Origin: Pedococcus_A sp963730585
GTDB taxonomy: Bacteria; Actinomycetota; Actinomycetes; Actinomycetales; Dermatophilaceae
NCBI GenBank assembly: GCA_963730585.1
Contig: CAVSSL010000011.1
Location: 310,001-374,000, forward strand
Length of the DNA: 64,000 nucleotides
Reading direction: 5' to 3'
A model generated the notes under the pieces. The model had not been told where the DNA came from. It made no database searches and worked only from the letters and a program-made list of their open reading frames with translations. Each line of letters starts with the position of its first letter. Positions within the stretch are counted from its first letter, which is position 1. The position numbers and the translations under genes are program-made. This document shows, in pieces, positions 58,400-64,000 of the stretch.

Positions 58400-59392
58400 T
58401 CACCCGTTGAGCGACACCAGCGCCCGGCGGATCTGCTCGGCGGCCGGCCGTGCCCCGAGCTCGTCGTGACGGCGCGCCGCCTCCTCGAACCACCGGCGCG
58501 CCTCGGTGGGGTGGCCGAGCCGCAGGGACACCAGGGCGGCAGCCCGGGCGAGCTCGGCGTCGAGGGCCGGCGAACCGCAGTGGCACGCCTGGCCGTGGGC
58601 CTGCCTCAGGTGCTCCTGGGCGGCGACGGGGTCATTCACGGCTGCCGCTGCCTCCGCTGCGACGGCGTGGGCCTCGGCCAGGCCCGGGGCGTTGTCGGGT
58701 CGTCGCCGCATGCCGGCCAGCCCCTGCTCCGCCAACGCCGCCGCCTGCTGGGGGCTGCCTTCGCGCAAGGCGATCCGGCTGAGGAGCACCGAGCAGTACG
58801 CCTCGTCGACGTCCACGCCGGGGTCGCCGAGCCGGGCGTACAGCGACCTGGCCCGGGTCACCAGCTCAGTCGCCTCCTCCACCAGGCCGCGGCGCAGTCG
58901 CAGGTCTCCGAGGATGCGCAGCCGGCCGGCCTCGGCCAGCTCGTCGGTGTGCGGCGAGGCGAGGAGCGCCTCGGCGAGGGGGTCGTCGCCGACCTCCATG
59001 GCAACGGCCGCACGCAGGTGCTGCAGGCCCGCGTGGGCTGGTCGGTCACCCAACAGCCCCGCAGCCTCGGCGTAGCGGCCGAGCCCCACCAGGGCGGCGC
59101 CGCGGACCAGGTCCGGCCCGTCAGGGGAGGCCCCGCGCACCTGCGAGCCGTGCGGGTGCAGCAGTGCCAGCGCCACGGCATACCGGCCGGTGCGAACGGC
59201 GCTGGCGGCCTGCAGGACGCGCACCGCGGGGCGGGTGCGGCACGACGGCAGGGGATGGTCGATCACCTCCGCGTGGCGTCCTTGTGCCGCAAGGCTGTTC
59301 ATGGACCGCACGATGCGACGGTCACGCAGCCCTGACACCGCCGTGTGGCCGAGCAGCGCCAGCGTCACCAGTCCCCAGATCACCCACAGCAC
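58400..59392 (-). CDS. Membrane-anchored TPR-like helical-repeat protein
   Basis: A 330-aa protein with an N-terminal transmembrane helix (LWVIWGLVTLALLGHTAVSGL) and a cytoplasmic helical remainder with TPR-like units (GRYAVALALLHPHG, GLGRYAEAAGLLGDRP, LGHPTEARRWFEEAARRHDEL). No enzymatic motif. It is divergent from rpe, with start codons 72 bases apart. GTG 59392 is the only start that keeps the membrane helix; no good ribosome-binding site is seen. Function unknown. Confidence 0.6.
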   Translation of the reverse strand: MLWVIWGLVTLALLGHTAVSGLRDRRIVRSMNSLAAQGRHAEVIDHPLPSCRTRPAVRVLQAASAVRTGRYAVALALLHPHGSQVRGASPDGPDLVRGAALVGLGRYAEAAGLLGDRPAHAGLQHLRAAVAMEVGDDPLAEALLASPHTDELAEAGRLRILGDLRLRRGLVEEATELVTRARSLYARLGDPGVDVDEAYCSVLLSRIALREGSPQQAAALAEQGLAGMRRRPDNAPGLAEAHAVAAEAAAAVNDPVAAQEHLRQAHGQACHCGSPALDAELARAAALVSLRLGHPTEARRWFEEAARRHDELGARPAAEQIRRALVSLNG

Positions 59393-59452
59393 GCCCAGAT
59401 GGTGCAGGACACAACCATTCCCGCGGCGTCGAATCGGTGGAAAAGCAGCCGT

Positions 59453-59458
59453 TAGGGT
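59453..59458 (+). promoter_or_regulatory. -10 box TAGGGT, leaderless start of rpe
   Basis: TAGGGT ends six bases before the rpe GTG at 59465. Confidence 0.5.
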
Positions 59459-59464
59459 GAGCAC

Positions 59465-60121
59465 GTGCAGATCTCCCCGAGCATCCTCTCCGCGGACTTC
59501 GCCAACCTCGAGTCGGAGCTGCGGCGGATCAGCAACGCCGACTGGGCCCACGTCGACGTCATGGACGGGCACTTCGTGCCGAACCTGACCCTCGGCCTCC
59601 CGGTGGTCGAGGCGCTCGCCAAGGTCAGCCCCATCCCGCTCGACTGCCACCTCATGATCGAGGACCCGGACCGCTGGGCACCGCAGTACGCCGAGGCCGG
59701 TGGTGCGTCGGTCACCTTCCACGTCGAGGCCGCTGCCGACCCGCGGATGCTGGCCCGGAACCTGCGCGCTGCAGGGGCTCGCGCCGGCATGGCCGTCAAG
59801 CCGAACACCGCGTTCGCGCCCTACGAGGAGCTGTTGCCCGAGCTCGACATGGTGCTCGTGATGACCGTCGAGCCCGGCTTCGGCGGCCAGTCGTTCATGG
59901 CCGACCAGATGCCCAAGGTGGCGCAGGTCCGCGAGGCCGTGCGGCGCCACGGCGGCGAGATCTGGGTGCAGGTCGACGGGGGAGTCTCGGCGAGCACCAT
60001 CGAGCAGTGCGCCGAGGCGGGCGCCGACGTCTTCGTCGCCGGCTCGGCCGTCTACGGGGCAGACGACGCAGCGGCGGCCGTCGACGAGCTGCGCCGGCTC
60101 GCGGAGAAGCACCGCCACTGA
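59465..60121 (+). CDS. rpe: Ribulose-phosphate 3-epimerase
   Basis: Interconverts ribulose- and xylulose-5-phosphate; ribulose-5-phosphate is also the RibB substrate. The 218-aa TIM barrel has ISPSILSADFANLESEL, the metal/catalytic HVDVMDGHFVPNLTLG, DCHLMIEDP, MTVEPGFGGQSF and VQVDGGVS. It precedes the riboflavin operon, from which it is separated by a promoter and riboswitch. Confidence 0.94.
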   Translation: MQISPSILSADFANLESELRRISNADWAHVDVMDGHFVPNLTLGLPVVEALAKVSPIPLDCHLMIEDPDRWAPQYAEAGGASVTFHVEAAADPRMLARNLRAAGARAGMAVKPNTAFAPYEELLPELDMVLVMTVEPGFGGQSFMADQMPKVAQVREAVRRHGGEIWVQVDGGVSASTIEQCAEAGADVFVAGSAVYGADDAAAAVDELRRLAEKHRH

Positions 60122-60219
60122 GGCCCTACCCGCGCAGCGCTCCTGCGGCGCGGGCCCCCGGCCACCCGGCGTGAGGACCGTCACCCGGACACGGGCGCGA
60201 CGCTGCGTGGCGGCGGTGA

Positions 60220-60225
60220 CATACT
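60220..60225 (+). promoter_or_regulatory. -10 box CATACT of the riboflavin operon
   Basis: CATACT lies eight bases before the first paired base of the FMN aptamer (60233), so transcription would start at or just before it. Confidence 0.5.
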
Positions 60226-60232
60226 GGCCTCA

Positions 60233-60357
60233 CGTGCTCCGGGGTCGGTGCAATTCCGAACCGGCGGTGACAGTCCGCGACCCGACCGCATCCAGCGGCC
60301 GGTTGACCTGGTGGAACTCCAGGACCGACGGTGAAAGTCCGGATGGGAGGCAGCACG
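60233..60357 (+). ncRNA. FMN riboswitch (RFN element)
   Basis: All conserved RFN blocks are present in order: GGGGTCGGTGCAATTCCG, AACCGGCGGTGACAGTCCG, the variable arm, CCTGGTGGAACTCCAGGACC, GACGGTGAAAGTCCGGATGG and GAGGCAGCACG. CGTGCT (60233-60238) pairs with AGCACG (60352-60357) to close P1. FMN binding is expected to repress the downstream ribD-ribE-pnuX-ribBA operon. Confidence 0.97.
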
Positions 60358-60492
60358 CGCTGACAGCGGGACCGGTGGGTCTTCGAGTCGACGGACGTCG
60401 GCCCGGGCGCGCCGCCTGTGTCACAGGACAGCCCTCCTGCACGTTCCCCGGAGCTCGACGAGAGACATCGTCTGGAGCGACAGGGCAGGACA
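60358..60492 (+). promoter_or_regulatory. Expression-platform region between aptamer and ribD
   Basis: This 135-base GC-rich segment separates the aptamer from ribD. It contains CCTGTGTCACAGG as a small hairpin (from about 60414) and GGGCAGGA as the likely ribosome-binding site just before the GTG. No T-tract is visible, so translational control seems more likely than transcription termination; this is inference. Confidence 0.35.
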
Positions 60493-61578
60493 GTGCAGAC
60501 CAGGGCCGAGACCACCGACCGGCAGGCGACCGACGTCGTCAACATGCGCCGTGCCCTCGAGCTGGCCGCGTACGGGCCGGTCGCCGACGCCAACCCCCGC
60601 GTCGGCTGCGTCATCACCGACGCCGCCGGCGAGGTCGTGGGGGAGGGCTGGCACCGCGGCGCCGGCACCGCGCACGCCGAGGTCGACGCGCTCGGCCACG
60701 CCGGCGAACGCGCCCGCGGCGGCACCGCCTACGTCACGCTCGAGCCGTGCAACCACACCGGCCGCACGCAGCCGTGCAGCGCTGCGCTGTATGCCGCGGG
60801 GCTGGCCCGCGTGGTCCACGCCCAGTCCGACCCCAACCCCCGGGCGGCGGGCGGAGCCGAGGTGCTGCGGGGGCAGGGGATCGACGTCACCGGGGGAGTG
60901 CTGGCCGACGAGGCGCAGGCCCTGAACCGCACGTGGACGCACCTCGTCACGGCCGGCCGCCCCTGGGTGACCTGGAAGCTGGCCGCCACCCTCGACGGCC
61001 GCAGTGCCGCCGCCGACGGCACCAGCCAGTGGATCACCGGCGAGGCCGCCCGCGCCGACGTGCACCGGCTGCGCGCCGAGTGCGGCGCCATCCTGGTCGG
61101 CACCGGCACCGCGCTCGTCGACGACCCGCAGCTGACCGCGCGGCGCCCCGACGGCAGCCTGTACGCGCGTCAGCCGGTCCGCGTGGTGATGGGGGAGCGG
61201 GATCTCCCGTCCGGGGCCCGGGTCCTCGACGAGGCCGCGCCGACGTGGCACCTGCGCACCCGCGACCCGAAGGCCGTGTTGCAGGCCCTGGCCGACGCCG
61301 AGGTGCACCGGCTGTGGCTCGAGGGCGGACCCACGGTGGCAGCCGCCTTCCTCAGTGCGGGGCTCGTCGACGAGGTCGTGGCCTACGTCGCGCCGGTGCT
61401 GCTCGGCCGCGGCCGCCAGGCGGTGACCGACCTCGGCATCACGACCATCGACGCAGCCCTGCGGCTGCGCCCGACCGACATCACCCTCATCGGCGACGAC
61501 GTGCGCATCACCGCCGACCTGCACGCGTCCCCCACCACTGGCAACTCCGCCACCACCCACAACGGCAAGGAGCACTGA
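60493..61578 (+). CDS. ribD: Bifunctional riboflavin deaminase/reductase
   Basis: Deaminates and reduces the pyrimidine intermediate of riboflavin synthesis. The 361-aa protein has the zinc deaminase domain (GTAHAEVDAL with His-Ala-Glu, and EPCNHTGRTQPC) and a DHFR-like reductase domain (PWVTWKLAATLDGRSAAADG, WLEGGPTVAAAFL). GTG 60493 is chosen for GGGCAGGA just upstream; upstream starts (60418) and ATG 60544 are alternatives. Overlaps ribE by one base. Confidence 0.92.
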   Translation: MQTRAETTDRQATDVVNMRRALELAAYGPVADANPRVGCVITDAAGEVVGEGWHRGAGTAHAEVDALGHAGERARGGTAYVTLEPCNHTGRTQPCSAALYAAGLARVVHAQSDPNPRAAGGAEVLRGQGIDVTGGVLADEAQALNRTWTHLVTAGRPWVTWKLAATLDGRSAAADGTSQWITGEAARADVHRLRAECGAILVGTGTALVDDPQLTARRPDGSLYARQPVRVVMGERDLPSGARVLDEAAPTWHLRTRDPKAVLQALADAEVHRLWLEGGPTVAAAFLSAGLVDEVVAYVAPVLLGRGRQAVTDLGITTIDAALRLRPTDITLIGDDVRITADLHASPTTGNSATTHNGKEH

Positions 61579-62249
61579 TGTTCACCGGCATCGTCGAGGA
61601 GCTCGGCGAGGTGGTCGCCCTCGACCCGGGCGCCGACTCGGCCCGGCTCACCCTGCGCGGGCCGCTCGTCACCAGTGACGCCACCCACGGCGCGTCCATC
61701 GCCGTCAACGGCGTCTGCCTCACGGTCGTCGAGCACGGCGACGGCGAGTTCACCGTCGACGTCATGGCGGAGACCCTGAGCCGGTCCAGCCTCGGTGCCC
61801 TCCAGCCCGGCGACCGCGTCAACCTCGAGCGGGCCATGGCCGCCAGCAGCCGGTTCGGCGGCCACGTGGTGCAGGGGCACGTCGACGGCACGGCGACGAT
61901 CCTCGAGCGCGTGCCGGGGGACCGCTGGGAGGTTGTGCGCTTCAGCCTGCCGACCGACCTCGCCCGCTACGTCGTGGAAAAGGGCTCGATCACCGTCGAC
62001 GGCGTCAGCCTGACCGTCGCGTCCGTCGACGACGACACCTTCACCGTCTCGCTCATCCCGACGACGCTCGAGCTGACGACCTTGGGGCACAAGGGCGTCG
62101 GTGACCCGGTCAACCTCGAGGTCGACGTGCTGGCGAAGTACGTCGAGCGACTGCTGGGGGCGACAGCCACCTTCACAGCCGCGACCCCCGTCTCCAGCCC
62201 TGCCGCGGAACCCGCCGCGGCCGCCACCACTGCGAAGGACCCCGCATGA
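61578..62249 (+). CDS. ribE: Riboflavin synthase, alpha subunit
   Basis: Dismutates two lumazines to riboflavin. The 223-aa protein contains the two internally homologous beta barrels (MFTGIVEELGEVVAL... and GGHVVQGHVDGTATIL), with NGVCLTVV and DGVSLTVASV as the matching half-site motifs. An Ala/Pro/Thr-rich tail of about 25 residues follows the second barrel. ATG overlaps the ribD stop (TGATG); ATGA overlap with the transporter gene. Confidence 0.93.
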   Translation: MFTGIVEELGEVVALDPGADSARLTLRGPLVTSDATHGASIAVNGVCLTVVEHGDGEFTVDVMAETLSRSSLGALQPGDRVNLERAMAASSRFGGHVVQGHVDGTATILERVPGDRWEVVRFSLPTDLARYVVEKGSITVDGVSLTVASVDDDTFTVSLIPTTLELTTLGHKGVGDPVNLEVDVLAKYVERLLGATATFTAATPVSSPAAEPAAAATTAKDPA

Positions 62250-62950
62250 ACCTGCTGAAGTGGCTCTACGAGGCGCACGTGACCATCGCCGGCCACGACA
62301 TCGCCTGGCGCGAGATCATCGGCAACGGCTTCGGCTTCGCGTCCGCCATCGGTGGCCTGCGCCGCCGCGTCTGGGCGTGGCCGGTGGGCATCGTCGGCAA
62401 CGTGCTGCTGTTCACGGTCTTCATCGCCGCGACCTTCGACGCGCAGGCGCAGCAGCCGCTGTTCGGCCAGGCAGGCCGCCAGGTCTTCTTCATCATCACG
62501 AGCATCTACGGCTGGTGGCGCTGGAACGAGCACAAGAAGGCCCGCCACGACGCGAGCGGCCACGCGATCACGCCGCGCTGGGCAACGGCCCGCGAGCGCA
62601 CGGCATACCTGCTGGGCGCCGCCGGCGGTGTGGTGCTCCTGCAGTGGGTGTTCTCCGTCGTCGGCGCGGGCTGGCCGGCGCCGCGCTGGTACTACTGGTG
62701 TGACGCCTGGATCTTCGTCGGCTCGATGGTGGCGACCTACGCGATGGCGCGCGGCTGGAACGACTTCTGGCTGGCCTGGATCGCGGTCGACCTCGTGGGC
62801 GTGCCGCTGCTGTGGCACTCCGGCTACTACCCGACGGCGATCCTCTTCATCGTCTACGGCGCCCTGGTCGTCTACGGGTTCCTCGTGTGGCTGCGCGCCT
62901 CACGGGAAGAGGGCGCACCCACCCCCGAGCTGCAGGAGGCACGCGCATGA
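62246..62950 (+). CDS. pnuX: PnuC-family riboflavin transporter (PnuX/RibM type)
   Basis: A 234-aa membrane protein with six or seven helices. PnuC-family features: NGFGFASAIGGLRRRVWAWPVGIVG (key part), SIYGWWRW, YYWCDAWIFVGSMVATYAMARG and NDFWLAWIAVDLVG. Family members carried in FMN-riboswitch operons (PnuX in Corynebacterium, RibM in Streptomyces) take up riboflavin; those linked to NAD genes take up nicotinamide riboside. The operon context makes riboflavin the likely substrate. Confidence 0.87.
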   Translation: MNLLKWLYEAHVTIAGHDIAWREIIGNGFGFASAIGGLRRRVWAWPVGIVGNVLLFTVFIAATFDAQAQQPLFGQAGRQVFFIITSIYGWWRWNEHKKARHDASGHAITPRWATARERTAYLLGAAGGVVLLQWVFSVVGAGWPAPRWYYWCDAWIFVGSMVATYAMARGWNDFWLAWIAVDLVGVPLLWHSGYYPTAILFIVYGALVVYGFLVWLRASREEGAPTPELQEARA

Positions 62951-64000
62951 GCAGGCTGTCGACCGTCGAGGAGGCCCTCGCCGCGCTGCGGGCCGGGCGG
63001 CCCGTGCTCGTGACCGACGACGAGGACCGCGAGAACGAGGGCGACGTCATCCTCGCCGCCGAGACCCTGACCGCGGAGTGGATGGCGTGGGCGATCCGCC
63101 ACACCTCTGGGTACATCTGCGCGCCGATGCCCAACGCCGTCGCCGACCGGCTGGACCTGCCTCTCATGGTCGCCGACAACCGCGACCCGCTCCGGACCGC
63201 CTACACGGTGACGGTCGACGCCGCCGAGGGCGTCACGACAGGCATCTCCGCGGCCGACCGCGCCCACACCGTGCGCACGCTGGCCGACCCGGCAGCGGCG
63301 GCCGAGAGCCTGATCCGTCCCGGCCACGTCGTGCCGCTGCGCGCCAAGGACGGTGGTGTCCTCGTGCGCCCGGGGCACACCGAGGCGACCGTCGACCTGT
63401 GCCGCCTGGCCGGGCTCGCACCCGTCGGAGCCATCGGCGAGCTGGTCAACGACGACGGCACGATGATGCGCCTGCCCGACGTGCTCGAGCTGGGTGCGGA
63501 GCACGACCTGGCGGTCATCACCATCGCCCAGCTCGTCGCCTGGCGGCAGCGGCACGACCGGGTCGAGCGGCTCGCCGAGACGGTGCTGCCCACCGAGCAC
63601 GGCACCTTCACCGTGACCGGCTTCCGTGACGTCATCACCGGCGACGAGCACCTCGCGCTGGTGAGCCCCCGCGGGCTCGGTGGGAAGGCCCCGCTGGTGC
63701 GCCTGCACTCCGAGTGCCTCACCGGGGACGTCCTCGGTTCGATGCGCTGCGACTGCGGTCCCCAGCTGCAGCGGGCGCTGCAGCGCGTCGCGGTCGAGGG
63801 CGGCATCGTCGTCTACCTGCGCGGCCACGAGGGCCGCGGTGTCGGACTGCTCGCGAAGCTGCAGGCCTACGCCCTGCAGGACGCCGGCCTCGACACCGTC
63901 GACGCCCAGGTCGAGCTCGGCCTGCCCATCGACGCCCGCGAGTATGCCGCGGGGGCGGCCATCCTCACCGAGCTCGGTCTCGAGGCAGTGCGCCTGCTGA
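62947..64000 (+). CDS. ribBA: Bifunctional DHBP synthase/GTP cyclohydrolase II, cut by the window end
   Basis: The first 351 codons are present and open to the last base. DHBP synthase domain: TDDEDRENEGDVILAAE (metal and catalytic acidic loop), HTSGYICAP, RPGHTEATVDLC. GTP cyclohydrolase II domain from about residue 205: RLHSECLTGDVLGSMRCDCG (zinc Cys set) and YLRGHEGRGVGLLAKL. Both ends of the pathway (GTP and ribulose-5-phosphate) therefore enter through this gene. ATG 62947 overlaps the transporter stop. ribH is expected just outside the window. Confidence 0.94.
   Translation, partial: MSRLSTVEEALAALRAGRPVLVTDDEDRENEGDVILAAETLTAEWMAWAIRHTSGYICAPMPNAVADRLDLPLMVADNRDPLRTAYTVTVDAAEGVTTGISAADRAHTVRTLADPAAAAESLIRPGHVVPLRAKDGGVLVRPGHTEATVDLCRLAGLAPVGAIGELVNDDGTMMRLPDVLELGAEHDLAVITIAQLVAWRQRHDRVERLAETVLPTEHGTFTVTGFRDVITGDEHLALVSPRGLGGKAPLVRLHSECLTGDVLGSMRCDCGPQLQRALQRVAVEGGIVVYLRGHEGRGVGLLAKLQAYALQDAGLDTVDAQVELGLPIDAREYAAGAAILTELGLEAVRLL

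Overview
The window is a gene-dense, very high-GC stretch (about 70-73% GC by eye, third positions nearly all G/C) from an actinobacterial chromosome. Gene order matches the conserved actinobacterial blocks recN-steA-mctB-pyrG-nudix, rarA-alaS-ruvX-mltG-aroE-pilD-aroC-aroK-aroB-efp-nusB, pyrR-pyrB-pyrC-carA-carB-pyrF-mihF-gmk-rpoZ-coaBC-metK-priA-def-fmt-rsmB, and rpe-ribD-ribE-ribBA. Stand-alone pyrK next to a class 1B pyrD, a PnuX/RibM transporter in a riboflavin operon and short TAnnnT -10 boxes suggest a member of the Micrococcales, perhaps the Intrasporangiaceae/Dermatophilaceae; that family-level placement is inference.

Layout. 1-6.2 kb: 3' end of recN, division gene steA, mctB/steB, a degenerate MraY/WecA-like membrane protein, a MurJ-type flippase (one frameshift) and a GT-B glycosyltransferase. 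6.3-12.1 kb: pyrG, NUDIX, YchJ-like, GerMN/Gmad2 protein, aspS, terminator. 12.2-15.5 kb (minus): cupin, GNAT, MMPL exporter, divergent from rarA. 15.6-29.6 kb: rarA, two small membrane proteins, alaS, ruvX, mltG, aroE, prepilin peptidase, ppdK, aroC-aroK-aroB. 29.6-33.3 kb (minus): a surface island with a secreted SNase-like/lamin-tail protein, a DUF4012 protein broken by about seven indels, and an LAFTG wall-anchored protein. 33.6-46.1 kb: efp, nusB, terminator, then the pyrimidine operon (pyrR to pyrF), whose genes nearly all overlap or abut and which sits behind a PyrR-type RNA hairpin. 46.3-55.4 kb: mihF, gmk, rpoZ, coaBC, metK, priA, def, fmt, rsmB (one frameshift). 55.5-59.4 kb: SigE-family ECF factor with membrane partner, Lrp regulator divergent from a Cys/Met PLP enzyme, TPR-like membrane protein. 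59.5-64 kb: rpe, FMN riboswitch, ribD-ribE-pnuX-ribBA (cut by the window end).

Most of the window is housekeeping metabolism: UMP/CTP synthesis, chorismate synthesis, riboflavin, CoA, SAM, translation and envelope. I did not find a defence system, prophage, insertion sequence, CRISPR array or tRNA. The most unusual signal is at the DNA level: the octamer GTATGCCG/CGGCATAC occurs 31 times on both strands, in several reading frames and in spacers. It accounts for most of the rare TAT and ATA codons I noticed. Tandem duplications at gene 3' ends, a set of apparently leaderless promoters, and a local cluster of frameshifts are the other features that ordinary annotation would miss.
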